Shown in pieces: positions 52,651 to 61,553 of a stretch of 64,000 bases of DNA. The DNA comes from Bacteroidales bacterium (GTDB taxonomy: Bacteria > Bacteroidota > Bacteroidia > Bacteroidales > UBA932), in contig JAFQAR010000001.1 in assembly GCA_017399905.1 (NCBI GenBank), positions 1-64,000 on the forward strand, in the 5' to 3' direction. The notes beneath the pieces were generated by a model. That model saw only the letters and a list, made by a program, of their open reading frames with translations. It was not told where the DNA came from and ran no database searches. Positions within the stretch are counted from its first letter, which is position 1, and each line of letters starts with the position of its first letter. The translations under genes were made by a program, and so were the position numbers.

Positions 52651-53331
52651 TCAGAGATTCGTGATCAGTACTCCTACAACTCTGAATATGTTTATTATGT
52701 CGTCATGCGGAAGCTCGAAAGGAGGGAAGTCCTTCTGGTTCTCAGATATGAATGTGACTGTGTCTCCGTTATCTATGATCCTTCTGAGGAACATTCCGCT
52801 CGACCTTGTGTCCACTACATAGATTTCACCGTTGATGATCGTTGCTTCTTTCGGCATCCTTCTCAATGCAAGCAGATAGCCTCTGCATATCCTCGGTGCC
52901 ATGGCGTCGCCGGGGCAGTTCGCGAAAAGGTCATGTTTCTGGAAGTGCGGTACAGGCGGCAGTCTGTCGACTGAATGGGAGTTCATCACGTATTCGTAGG
53001 TGTTGATGTCCGGAGCCCTGAACAGTCTGGCGGGAATTACCGGTATGTCATCAGCATGATTGAGTTCGGGATGGTCTTCCAACATTCCGTCGAAGTGCGG
53101 GGTTTCGTCGGTGTCGAACATCGGGCCTTCGCCGGTAAGAAGCCAGTTTATCCTGAATCCGAAGGCTTTGTTCCATTTTGCTGCTGAGTTCTTGCCGAAT
53201 TGGCGGCCGTTGAGCTGGTTGCTGACGGCCGCCTGCTGGACCTCCAGCATCCGTGCAGCCTCCATCTGCGAAATTCCGTTTTCGGAAAGGTATTCCTTGA
53301 TTTTCTTGCCTATTTCTATTTTGTGTGGCAT
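52651..53331 (-). CDS. XRE-HTH/S24 LexA-like repressor with apparently lost catalytic dyad
   Basis: The 226-residue protein has an XRE-type helix-turn-helix (about 7-65, SQMEAARMLEVQQAAVSNQLNG) and a C-terminal S24 peptidase-like fold (about 95-220). In S24 proteins the catalytic serine is in a GDSM motif and the general base is a lysine in a following vKR segment. Here the sites read GDAM (Ala143) and FLRRI (Arg183), so the autocleavage dyad looks absent. A non-cleavable repressor-like regulator is inferred. It is the only phage-like gene here; no other prophage genes adjoin it. Its promoter faces that of the next gene. Confidence 0.82.
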   Translation of the reverse strand: MPHKIEIGKKIKEYLSENGISQMEAARMLEVQQAAVSNQLNGRQFGKNSAAKWNKAFGFRINWLLTGEGPMFDTDETPHFDGMLEDHPELNHADDIPVIPARLFRAPDINTYEYVMNSHSVDRLPPVPHFQKHDLFANCPGDAMAPRICRGYLLALRRMPKEATIINGEIYVVDTRSSGMFLRRIIDNGDTVTFISENQKDFPPFELPHDDIINIFRVVGVLITNL

Positions 53332-53402
53332 GTTTGTGTATGCGATTACAAAAAAAGTTATAAAAATATTCTAAATATGTGTTGATATTACAAAAATGGT
53401 GT

Positions 53403-53441
53403 TATATTTGCAATATCGATCCACAAGACTTTGCAAATATA
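53403..53441. promoter_or_regulatory. Face-to-face promoters forming an 11-bp inverted repeat
   Basis: TATATTTGCAA at 53403-53413 (plus strand -7 box, with TTG at 53382-53384) and TTGCAAATATA at 53431-53441 (minus strand -7 box) are exact inverted copies. The rightward promoter serves the small membrane protein and the leftward one the S24 repressor. Each transcript must start between the two boxes and run through the opposite one, so the two promoters should compete. The repeat may also be the repressor's binding site. Confidence 0.6.
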
Positions 53442-53520
53442 GTATATTTTATTGAAATGTAAAACAAAATCTGTATTTCGGTCGATTACTGCATATGTGT
53501 AACTATCAGTTCTTATTGAT

Positions 53521-53772
53521 ATGGTCAGTGATATTAATGACAGGTTCGGTGAAGTGATCCGCCCTTTCCCGCATCTTGAGATGGAAGATTATGCTATGGA
53601 AAATGTTTCTGCAGCGGTATGTGTCATTGTGGGTACCGTCTTTCTTGTCCTTGCAATCCTCGGTACGTGGGGATATTTCCTTATTATGGGACTGTGTTAT
53701 GCCGTCGGTATAATGATCTATGAAGACCATGATGCCGAAGACAATGAAGGCAAACGCCGCAGGATCAGGTGA
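53521..53772 (+). CDS. Small membrane protein, DUF2273-like hydrophobic core
   Basis: The 83-residue protein has a polar N-terminal part and two closely spaced hydrophobic helices (AAVCVIVGTVFLVLAILG and GYFLIMGLCYAVGIMIY), ending in a charged DHDAEDNEGKRRRIR tail. The GTWGYFLIMGLCYAVG core resembles small integral membrane proteins such as DUF2273, but the match is weak. It is divergent from the S24 repressor and probably under its control. No function known. Confidence 0.6.
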   Translation: MVSDINDRFGEVIRPFPHLEMEDYAMENVSAAVCVIVGTVFLVLAILGTWGYFLIMGLCYAVGIMIYEDHDAEDNEGKRRRIR

Positions 53773-53795
53773 TCTGCGGCGTCATGAAAAAATCT

Positions 53796-56165
53796 TTATA
53801 ACCATTCGTCAAGCCATCTGAAGTACTCTCTATGCCATAGCAGGGCATTCTGAGGCTTAAGTATCCAGTGGTTCTCGTCAGGGAATATCAGAAGTCTTGA
53901 AGGCACTCCCATCATCTGTGCGGCATTGTATGCAGCCATTCCCTCGTCTACCGGAACCCTGTAGTCCATTCCTCCATGTATGACCATAAGCGGAGTGTGC
54001 CAGTTTGTCACAAGCTTGTGAGGTGACAGTTCATAGTGTCTGACAGCCTTAGGGTCTTTGCTCCAAGGTGAACCTCCCTGCTTGATGCCTCCGAAAGTTA
54101 CACCGTCTCCTGCAGGTCCGACCGGACATTCCGGAGTTCCTACGCGAGGGTCGATGACGGTCTCATGCAGACCTCCGTTGTCAAAGTTAGGGAACCACAT
54201 CTCCTCGGTTGTCATATACATATGCTCTTCATTGAAAATGCCGGCATGTGCGATGAAGGCGTCGAATACGTTTCCATGTGTGCCGCAAAGGTAGTAAACG
54301 GAATATCCTCCGTAGCTTGCGCCGCAGGCAGCCATCTTTCCGATATACGGCTCAGCCTTCAGTTCTCTGGCGGCAGCGAGATAGTCCTGCATGTTCAAGC
54401 CCGGATAGTCTCCTGAAATCTGTTCTGTCCACTCCTGGCCGAATGCCGTGGTTCCGCGTCTGTTAGGAAGCACGACGACATATCCCTGAGCGGCCATCAG
54501 CCTGTAGTTCCATCTGTATGACCATCCCTGGCTGAGAGTTCCCTGGGGGCCTCCAAGGCATATGAGGATGGACGGATAGGTCTTCGAAGGGTCGAACTGA
54601 GGAGGGTATAGCACCCATGTGAGCATGTCCTTGCCGTCAACGGTCTTCACATATCTTGCTTCGGTTTCATGCGGGGCAAGCTGAGACAGGATGTGGCCGT
54701 TCTCGTCGGTTATCTGGGTGTAAGACACGGCTTTATCTGTGACAGTGCATGCTGCCTTCAAAGCCTTCTTTCCTGTCGTTGCTGCCTGGTGTCCCTCGCC
54801 CACGGTCACTGCAACCAGCTCGGCAGGGAAATCCATGCTGCACCATGTCGTGAGCAGGGTTGTAGTGCCGTCCTCATTGTTCCGGATGTGAAATGGCGAG
54901 CTGAAGTCGTACCACATATCTTCACCTGTGACGCGTTCAATGTATGACTCTACTCCATTTGTCCCGTAGTGCCATACGAATATGCCCTGGATTCCTTCCG
55001 CCAGTGCCGAGAAATAAATGTCCTTTGAGTCATCAGACCATACAGGGGCTGAAACATTGTACTTGAAGACAAGGGTGTCAGCGTATTTTACGGCAGGCAA
55101 TCCGCTGCCATCTGCATTTACTGTGCTGTAGTCTACCCATGCCACCTTGAGCTCCTGACGGTCAGCTTCGTATCCGTCGCGCTTCATGCTGATCCATGCG
55201 AGCGACTGTCCGTCCGGACTCCAGACCGGCTCGGTGTCGTAGCCGTTGGCGCCGCATCCGATCTCCGCGCATTCGCCGGTCTTGACATTATATATGTAAA
55301 TCTCGGTGTTGGTGGAGAAAGCGTACTTCTTTCCCGCGAGCTTGCGGCATGAATATGCGATGAATCTGCCGTCAGGGCTCCATGACAGCTGCTCCAGGCC
55401 GCCGAAAGGCTCGGTAGGAAGTTCGTAGAGGCCATCCTCTCCTGCAAGGATGTCTGTTCCTTCCGTGATCGGGCCGGACTTGGACTGACGCATGGCCACA
55501 AATGTGTGAGGTATCTCCATGACGGTGTGGTCCCAATGACGGTACATCAGGTCGTCTGTGGTGTAGGCTGTAGCCTTGTCAAGGTCCTTGTAGCAGTCGG
55601 ACGGAGCCTTCACTGAACTCTTGACGTAACTTGAGTACATGATGAAGTTCTGGTCCGGCGACATCTTGAATTCGGTGATGCCTCCCGGGATTTCAGTCAT
55701 CTTGTAAAGGTCTGTAAGCTCCCACCTGCCGTCCTTCTCGTCGATATGCGCGCTCCACATCTGACCGCCCATCAGGAAATATATTCCTGAACCGTCATTG
55801 TACCAGCGTGCGTTCGAGATGCTCTTTCCTGATGTGGTCAGCTGCTGGTTTCCGGTGCCGTCGATGTTGCAGATGAACAGGTTTCTTACACTCCTGTTTT
55901 CCTCAATGGACGTATAGCTGACACCATATAAGATGTGTTTCCCGTCAGGCGATACCTGCGGGTCGGAAAGCCTTCCTAACGAAAGGAGGGCCTCCGGGGT
56001 CATGCGCCCGTCTGTTACGGATATGCTGCTTCTGCCTATGTATCCGTCGCTGTCGATCTTTACATTGTCCTTTTTCATAAATAGCACGGTGCCGGCAGCT
56101 ATGCCTGTAAGCAGGCAGAGGCCGGCTATCAATCTGATTTTCTTCATATGTTTTTGTTGTTTCAT
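53796..56165 (-). CDS. S9 family prolyl oligopeptidase/DPP-like peptidase
   Basis: A 789-residue protein with an N-terminal membrane anchor (about 8-30), a PD40-type seven-bladed propeller (about 60-470) and an S9 catalytic domain with CGASYGGYS (Ser), HGGMDYRVPVDEG (Asp) and PDENHWIL (His). It should cleave dipeptides or tripeptides from peptides at the periplasmic face of the membrane, as DPP5-like enzymes do. Its ATG overlaps the WYL regulator stop by four bases; an internal ATG at 56147 is possible. It is the last gene of the recG operon. Confidence 0.9.
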   Translation of the reverse strand: MKQQKHMKKIRLIAGLCLLTGIAAGTVLFMKKDNVKIDSDGYIGRSSISVTDGRMTPEALLSLGRLSDPQVSPDGKHILYGVSYTSIEENRSVRNLFICNIDGTGNQQLTTSGKSISNARWYNDGSGIYFLMGGQMWSAHIDEKDGRWELTDLYKMTEIPGGITEFKMSPDQNFIMYSSYVKSSVKAPSDCYKDLDKATAYTTDDLMYRHWDHTVMEIPHTFVAMRQSKSGPITEGTDILAGEDGLYELPTEPFGGLEQLSWSPDGRFIAYSCRKLAGKKYAFSTNTEIYIYNVKTGECAEIGCGANGYDTEPVWSPDGQSLAWISMKRDGYEADRQELKVAWVDYSTVNADGSGLPAVKYADTLVFKYNVSAPVWSDDSKDIYFSALAEGIQGIFVWHYGTNGVESYIERVTGEDMWYDFSSPFHIRNNEDGTTTLLTTWCSMDFPAELVAVTVGEGHQAATTGKKALKAACTVTDKAVSYTQITDENGHILSQLAPHETEARYVKTVDGKDMLTWVLYPPQFDPSKTYPSILICLGGPQGTLSQGWSYRWNYRLMAAQGYVVVLPNRRGTTAFGQEWTEQISGDYPGLNMQDYLAAARELKAEPYIGKMAACGASYGGYSVYYLCGTHGNVFDAFIAHAGIFNEEHMYMTTEEMWFPNFDNGGLHETVIDPRVGTPECPVGPAGDGVTFGGIKQGGSPWSKDPKAVRHYELSPHKLVTNWHTPLMVIHGGMDYRVPVDEGMAAYNAAQMMGVPSRLLIFPDENHWILKPQNALLWHREYFRWLDEWL

Positions 56166-57067
56166 TTTTCATCGTACATTTCCGAAGCCTTCTTCAGCTC
56201 GGCGGCGACGGCCTCCCTTACCTGTTGAGGCGACAGTACCTCGATGCGGCTTCCGTATCTGCAGAATTCCATGATCATGTTCCTGTCCGGACATGCGAAG
56301 ATGCTGAACGTCACATGTTCCTTGCCTGAAGATATCTCCTTCTGGCTGTGATGGATAGGCAGGTCTCTGAGGAATCCTGCCTCTGTGTGGCTCGTGCGGA
56401 ATGTTATCGTGCGTCCGCGGCCTTCAGGGAGATAAATCCCGAAGCTTGTGGCAAACAGGGAATCCACGTCGAAGTCTGACGGCATCCTGAATCGCGTGCC
56501 TGTCTTCTTCAGGGACCTGATGCGGTCCAGTCCGTATACCCTGATCCCCTTTCTTTCCTTGCAGTAGGCGATCATGTACCATCTTCTTGCATATTCCTTT
56601 ACTGCATATGGTCTGAGAGAGTATTCTCCGGTCTCCTCGCTTGTGTACTTCCGGTAGGTTATGGCTATTTCGTGGTTTTCCGACATCGCATCCATGATGT
56701 CGGTCAGATGTCTGTGACCGGAAGGGATGTCTTCCACGGAAATCCTTCCATGCAGCCTTTCCTTGCTGAGGGAAAGCATGTTGTTTACGGTGAAGGTGTC
56801 TATCAGCCATGCGGATTCACTGTGGCCGTCGGATACCTCCTCCCCGTTGCGGATGAAGTACCGGTTTGTGCTGCGGCTGCACTCTATCCTGATTCCGAAG
56901 ACTTCCTCCACCTCTGAACGGTGATTGTTGAAGGTGCGTCTGGAGTACGGCCAGTCGAACCGGTCCTCCCATCTTTCCTGCACCTCCTCAAGGAGAAGCC
57001 CTCTTTCACCTGCCCGTATGAATGTCTGGATCAGCCAGATGTATTTCTGTATAAGTTCCCCTACCAT
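56162..57067 (-). CDS. WYL-domain transcriptional regulator
   Basis: The 301-residue protein has an N-terminal winged-helix-like part (about 1-75) and a WYL domain (about 125-210: SLRPYAVKEYARRWYMIAYC and RVYGLDRIRS), followed by the C-terminal extension usual in the family. WYL proteins respond to single-stranded nucleic acid or nucleotide ligands and often regulate DNA repair or defence genes. It sits 5 bases after recG and overlaps the S9 peptidase gene by 4 bases, so it is translationally linked to both. The ligand is unknown. Confidence 0.85.
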   Translation of the reverse strand: MVGELIQKYIWLIQTFIRAGERGLLLEEVQERWEDRFDWPYSRRTFNNHRSEVEEVFGIRIECSRSTNRYFIRNGEEVSDGHSESAWLIDTFTVNNMLSLSKERLHGRISVEDIPSGHRHLTDIMDAMSENHEIAITYRKYTSEETGEYSLRPYAVKEYARRWYMIAYCKERKGIRVYGLDRIRSLKKTGTRFRMPSDFDVDSLFATSFGIYLPEGRGRTITFRTSHTEAGFLRDLPIHHSQKEISSGKEHVTFSIFACPDRNMIMEFCRYGSRIEVLSPQQVREAVAAELKKASEMYDEK

Positions 57068-57072
57068 ATCCT

Positions 57073-59247
57073 TTAGCTGATCTTGCTGTAATCCTTTATC
57101 TGGTATTTCTCCTTTCTCAGTTCCTTCCTGAGAAGCTGGTTGCGGTCTGATGACAGTGCCGGATCCTTGTCGAGCACGGCGGAAGCGCAGTCTCTGGCCG
57201 CGTTGAGTATCATTCCGTCCTTGGCGAGAGATGCGATGTTGAGGCTTATCGGCAGCCCGCTCTGCTGTGTGCCTTCAAGGTCGCCGGGACCTCTCATCTT
57301 CATATCCTCTTCTGCCAGTTCGAATCCGTTTTCCGTAGCGCACATGAGCTCTATCCGGTGCTTTGATTCCTTGCTCATCCTGTTGCCTGTCATAAGCACG
57401 CAATACGACTTCTCGCTTCCTCGTCCGACGCGTCCGCGCAGCTGGTGGAGCTGACTGAGCCCGAAACGTTCCGCACTTTCGATGACCATGACTGATGCGT
57501 TCGGAACATCGACCCCCACCTCGATGACGGAGGTGGCGACAAGGATGTCGGCCCGGCCGGCTGCAAAAGCGTCCATATTGAACTTCTTCACATCGTTGAG
57601 CTGCTTTCCGTGCACCACGGCCGTCTTGTAGTCCGGGAACGGAAACTTCTGCATTATTTCTTCTGCTCCGGCTTCAAGGCTCTGATAGTCAAGTTTTTCC
57701 GTTTCGTTGATCAGAGGGTATACTATGAATACCTGTCTTCCTGCGGCTATCTGGTCCCGCATGAACTTGTAGAGAGCTGGCCTCTTTCCTTCCGTAGCGT
57801 GTATTGTCTGCACCGGTTTTCTTCCCGGAGGTAGTTCGTCTATTACCGAAACGTCAAGGTCTCCGTAGAGCGTCATCGCCAATGTCCGTGGAATAGGGGT
57901 TGCCGTCATCACGAGCACGTGCGGAGGCAGGCCGCATGACGACTTTCTCCAGAGCTTCGATCTCTGTTCCACTCCGAACCTGTGCTGTTCGTCTATTATC
58001 GCAAGTCCGAGATTCCGGAACACCACATTGTCTTCGATAAGCGCATGTGTGCCGACGATGATGCCTATGCTGCCGTCTTCGAGGCCGGAGTGGACCTCTC
58101 TGCGTTCTGATGCCTTTGAGCTGCCGGTCAGCAATGCAGCCTTGATTCCGGTAGGCTCCAGGAACCTGAGGATGTTCCTGTAATGCTGCTGTGCGAGAAC
58201 TTCAGTGGGTGCCATGATGCATGCCTGAAATCCGTTCCCTATGGCAATCAGGGCTGTGAGTACTGCGACCATGGTCTTTCCGCTTCCTACGTCACCCTGA
58301 AGAAGACGGTTCATCTGATGACCGCTTTTCATGTCGTTGCGTATCTCGGTGATTACCCTTTTCTGTGCTCCGGTCAACGGGAAAGGCAGCGCTTCGTAGC
58401 AGCGGTTGAAGGCGTCGCCGACGCGAGGCATCGATATTCCGTGTTCCGCCCGGCTTCTTATGTACTTCTGCTTGAGCAATGACAGCTGCAGATAGAAGAG
58501 TTCTTCGAACTTGAGCCTGTACTTCGCCTTCTCCAGGGATATCATGTCTTTGGGGAAGTGTATGTTCCTCAAGGCGAAGTGGACGGGCACGAGGCCGCAT
58601 TGCTTCATTATGTATTCCGGCAGGGATTCCTCGATGCAGGGGAGTCCTTTGTCAAGGGCTGCTTCAATGATGCGGCTCATCACCTTTCCTGTGACTCCTC
58701 CGTTCTTGAGCCTTTCAGTGCTTGTATAGACTCCTGTCATCGTACCTGGTGCGGCTGGAGTGTTTTCCTTGGAGACATTCTGTGCGGGGTCGACTTCAGG
58801 GTGGACCATGTTGATCCTTCCGTTGAATCCTGCCGGCTTGCCGAAGAAGATGAATTCCTGCCCTGGCCTGAGCTTTTCGTACATCCATTTGATGCCCTTG
58901 AAGAATACCATCTCCATGTCACCGGAACCGTCGCTGACCCATACGCTCATTCTTTTTATCGTGTTGAATTTCAGGGCCTTGTCTTTTGCTGGGTCCGAAG
59001 GGTCCTTGTCAGGAATCCTGCCGATAAGTTCGGCTTTTACCACCTTTGCCCGTATCTGCAGATAAGCCATGTCGGGCCGTGCGTCGCAGATCCTGGTTAT
59101 CGAACTTTTGTCTATGTATCGGAACGGGTACAGCCTGAGCAGGTCGCCGACCGTTGTGATCGACAACTCCTTCCTGAAGAGTTCCGCCCTTTTCGGGCCC
59201 ACTCCAGGAAGATACTGGATTTCCATGTCAAGTCCGTTCTGTCCCAT
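57073..59247 (-). CDS. recG: ATP-dependent DNA helicase RecG
   Basis: From the ATG at 59247 the protein has 724 residues. It shows the N-terminal wedge domain (YLPGVGPKRAELF), Walker A in LLQGDVGSGKT, DEQHRFG (helicase motif II) and QLHQLRGRVGRG near the C-terminus. It reverses stalled forks and processes Holliday junctions. A TTG at 59256 lies inside the -7 box at 59254-59261, so it cannot be the start; an ATG at 59226 is another possibility. It heads the recG-WYL-S9 peptidase operon. Confidence 0.95.
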   Translation of the reverse strand: MGQNGLDMEIQYLPGVGPKRAELFRKELSITTVGDLLRLYPFRYIDKSSITRICDARPDMAYLQIRAKVVKAELIGRIPDKDPSDPAKDKALKFNTIKRMSVWVSDGSGDMEMVFFKGIKWMYEKLRPGQEFIFFGKPAGFNGRINMVHPEVDPAQNVSKENTPAAPGTMTGVYTSTERLKNGGVTGKVMSRIIEAALDKGLPCIEESLPEYIMKQCGLVPVHFALRNIHFPKDMISLEKAKYRLKFEELFYLQLSLLKQKYIRSRAEHGISMPRVGDAFNRCYEALPFPLTGAQKRVITEIRNDMKSGHQMNRLLQGDVGSGKTMVAVLTALIAIGNGFQACIMAPTEVLAQQHYRNILRFLEPTGIKAALLTGSSKASERREVHSGLEDGSIGIIVGTHALIEDNVVFRNLGLAIIDEQHRFGVEQRSKLWRKSSCGLPPHVLVMTATPIPRTLAMTLYGDLDVSVIDELPPGRKPVQTIHATEGKRPALYKFMRDQIAAGRQVFIVYPLINETEKLDYQSLEAGAEEIMQKFPFPDYKTAVVHGKQLNDVKKFNMDAFAAGRADILVATSVIEVGVDVPNASVMVIESAERFGLSQLHQLRGRVGRGSEKSYCVLMTGNRMSKESKHRIELMCATENGFELAEEDMKMRGPGDLEGTQQSGLPISLNIASLAKDGMILNAARDCASAVLDKDPALSSDRNQLLRKELRKEKYQIKDYSKIS

Positions 59248-59253
59248 ATCCTG

Positions 59254-59261
59254 CAAATCTA
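59254..59261 (-). promoter_or_regulatory. -7 promoter box of recG
   Basis: TAGATTTG on the minus strand. The transcript would begin at about 59247, close to the ATG, giving a leaderless or nearly leaderless mRNA if that start is right. Confidence 0.45.
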
Positions 59262-59320
59262 CAAAAAAAATACGTCATATAAAATCATAGGTTCAACTGG
59301 GCGGTCTGAAAAAATATGCT

Positions 59321-59328
59321 TATATTTG
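59321..59328 (+). promoter_or_regulatory. -7 promoter box of the pdxA operon
   Basis: TATATTTG on the plus strand, 39 bases before the pdxA ATG at 59368. It is divergent from the recG promoter. Confidence 0.5.
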
Positions 59329-59367
59329 TCAGTTATTTATATAGGACATACAAGATACCAACAGAAT

Positions 59368-60450
59368 ATGGCAAGGAAACTTATAGTCGGCATCACTCAG
59401 GGAGACGGAAACGGCATCAGCTACGAAGTCATCATCAAGGCTCTTGCGGATGAAAGGATTCTGGATATGTGCACGCCGGTAATATACGGATCGTCAAAGA
59501 TATTCGGCTTCTACAGGAAGCAGATCCATAATATAGAACAGATAAACACAAATGTGGTTTCATCTGCAAGGGAGGCTCATCAGAAAAGGGTGAATATCGT
59601 GAACTGCCTTCCTGAAAACGTGTTTGTGGAGCCCGGTCGTCCGACACCGGAATCGGCCAAGTCGGCGATGACGGCTCTGGAAAGGGCTGTGCAGGATATA
59701 AAGGACGGATATATCGATGTTCTCGTGACGGCTCCGATAAACAAACGCGCCATGGCGGCTGAAGGCTTTGCATATACAGGCCATACCGAATATCTTGAAA
59801 AGGAGTTCGGCGTTGACGAAGTGGCGATGATAATGGTATGCGACAGGCTCAAGGTCGGTGTCGTGACCGGACATATTCCTCTCAAGGATGTGTGCACAAG
59901 CATATCCGAGGAACTTATCCTGAAGAAGCTCCGTCTGATGAAGACTTCCTTGCAGAGGGATTTCGGAGTCGATGCTCCGAAGATCGCCGTCCTCGGACTT
60001 AACCCGCATTGCGGAGACGGCGGACTTCTCGGAGATGAGGAGCAGAGGATAATCCTTCCTGCAGTCAAGGCTGCCAATGAGGAAGGCATACTTGCCTTCG
60101 GCCCGTATTCTCCTGACGGTTTCTTCGGTCTCGGAAACTACAGCCGTTTCGATGCCGTGCTTGCGATGTATCACGACCAGGGTCTGACTCCTTTCAAGGC
60201 TCTTGCATTTGAGGAAGGCGTGAATTTCACTGCGGGACTTCCTGTTGTAAGGACGTCGCCTGACCATGGCACCGCATATGAGATGGCAGGACGTGACCTT
60301 GCTGATCCTCGTTCCATGATTGCTGCGATCTATGCTGCGATAGACATATATAATAGAAGGGCTGATTACGATGATCTGGTGGAGAACCGCATGACGATCC
60401 AGATGCCGGATACGGAGATCAAGCCTCGCGGCGGAAAGATAATAGAGTAG
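59368..60450 (+). CDS. pdxA: 4-hydroxythreonine-4-phosphate dehydrogenase
   Basis: From the ATG at 59368 the protein has 360 residues, normal for PdxA. It shows VGITQGDGNGISYEV at the N-terminus, the metal ligand regions TGHTEYLEKEFG and YHDQGLTPFK and the HGTAYEMAG block. It makes the aminoacetone phosphate precursor of pyridoxal phosphate. The frame stays open far upstream across recG in antisense, but the ATG after the promoter is the supported start. First gene of a five-gene operon. Confidence 0.94.
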   Translation: MARKLIVGITQGDGNGISYEVIIKALADERILDMCTPVIYGSSKIFGFYRKQIHNIEQINTNVVSSAREAHQKRVNIVNCLPENVFVEPGRPTPESAKSAMTALERAVQDIKDGYIDVLVTAPINKRAMAAEGFAYTGHTEYLEKEFGVDEVAMIMVCDRLKVGVVTGHIPLKDVCTSISEELILKKLRLMKTSLQRDFGVDAPKIAVLGLNPHCGDGGLLGDEEQRIILPAVKAANEEGILAFGPYSPDGFFGLGNYSRFDAVLAMYHDQGLTPFKALAFEEGVNFTAGLPVVRTSPDHGTAYEMAGRDLADPRSMIAAIYAAIDIYNRRADYDDLVENRMTIQMPDTEIKPRGGKIIE

Positions 60451-60456
60451 GACGTG

Positions 60457-60960
60457 ATGGCGGGCAACGAGTCTCAGAGGCCTCCGATATATCTTTATAC
60501 CGACGGGGCGTCAAGCGGCAATCCCGGTCCGGGAGGATATGGTGTCGTGCTTAAATGTGCCGGCAGGGTCATGGAAATGTCCGAGGGATTCAGCCAGACC
60601 ACCAACAACAGGATGGAGCTCCTTGCCGTAATCAAGGGCCTCGAGGCCATCAGATGGCAGAATGCGGAGGTACATGTCTACAGTGACTCTTCCTATGTGG
60701 TGAATGCCATAAACAAGGGTTGGCTGGAGAATTGGCAGAGAAAGGGTTTTGCAAAGGTCAAGAACCCGGATCTGTGGATGCGTTTCCTTCCTTTGCTGCA
60801 GCGTCACAGGGTGGCTTTCCATTGGATAAAGGGACATGCCGGGCATCCTGAAAACGAAAGGTGTGACTCCCTTGCAGTCGCCGCCGGAGCCGGTGCGGCT
60901 GCGGCAGGAAGGCAGCTGCCTCCTGATACCGGATATTGTCCTGAAGAAGGATTGTTGTAA
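60457..60960 (+). CDS. rnhA: Ribonuclease HI
   Basis: From ATG 60457 the protein has 167 residues. The active-site acids are in TDGASSGNPGPGGYG, NRMELLAV, YSDSSYV and CDSLAV (Asp, Glu, Asp, Asp). It removes RNA from RNA-DNA hybrids. A GTG three bases earlier is possible. It follows pdxA by a few bases and is probably co-transcribed. The C-terminal GAGAAAAGRQLPP tail is an Ala-rich addition. Confidence 0.94.
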   Translation: MAGNESQRPPIYLYTDGASSGNPGPGGYGVVLKCAGRVMEMSEGFSQTTNNRMELLAVIKGLEAIRWQNAEVHVYSDSSYVVNAINKGWLENWQRKGFAKVKNPDLWMRFLPLLQRHRVAFHWIKGHAGHPENERCDSLAVAAGAGAAAAGRQLPPDTGYCPEEGLL

Positions 60961-60970
60961 ATGTATTATT

Positions 60971-61549
60971 ATGAAGGTCATACAGACAGAAATATCGGAT
61001 GTAGTCGTGATCGAACCTAAGGTTTTCGGTGACAGGAGAGGGTATTTCCTTGAGTCATACTCCGAAAGAGATTTCGCCTCTTCGGTCAGGGACGTAAGGT
61101 TCGTCCAGGATAATGAAAGCAGTTCGTCCTATGGTGTCGTGCGTGGACTGCATTTCCAGAAGCCTCCGTATTCCCAGGGAAAGCTTGTCCGGGTGATCAG
61201 CGGCAAGGTGCTCGATGTAGCCGTTGATATCAGAAAGGGCTCTCCGACATATGGTAAGCACGTGGCCGTAGAACTTTCAGGGGAAAACAAACGTCAGATG
61301 TTCATACCGAGAGGTTTTGCCCACGGATTCTCGGTCTTGTCCGACGAAGTCGTGTTCCAGTATAAGTGCGATGCCTTTTATGAGCCTCGCAGCGAGGGCG
61401 CGATCGCCTGGGACGACCCGGACCTCGGCATCGACTGGAAGGTACCTTCAGATAAGGTGATCCTGTCCGACAAGGACAGTGCACATCCCCGATTGAAGGA
61501 TATCGAATCGTGTTTCGATCATAATGTAGACTATTATAAAGAAATATAG
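60971..61549 (+). CDS. rmlC: dTDP-4-dehydrorhamnose 3,5-epimerase
   Basis: From ATG 60971 the protein has 192 residues. RGLHFQKPP holds the catalytic His, and the cupin motifs GKLVRVISGKVLDVAVDIR and PRGFAHGFSV are complete. It epimerises dTDP-4-keto-6-deoxyglucose on the way to dTDP-L-rhamnose for the cell surface. The 10-base gap after rnhA and the four-base gap before rmlD show one operon. rmlA and rmlB are not in this window. Confidence 0.94.
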   Translation: MKVIQTEISDVVVIEPKVFGDRRGYFLESYSERDFASSVRDVRFVQDNESSSSYGVVRGLHFQKPPYSQGKLVRVISGKVLDVAVDIRKGSPTYGKHVAVELSGENKRQMFIPRGFAHGFSVLSDEVVFQYKCDAFYEPRSEGAIAWDDPDLGIDWKVPSDKVILSDKDSAHPRLKDIESCFDHNVDYYKEI

Positions 61550-61553
61550 TGTC

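Noticed and set aside
59248-59256. recG start at TTG 59256
   Set aside because: It lies inside the -7 promoter box.
58558-59367. A much longer pdxA protein starting upstream in the same frame
   Set aside because: The extension is antisense to recG and lies before the pdxA promoter box; PdxA homologues start at the ATG at 59368.
60836-60970. rmlC start 45 codons upstream
   Set aside because: It overlaps rnhA coding sequence; the MKVIQTEISDVVVIEP start is normal for the family.
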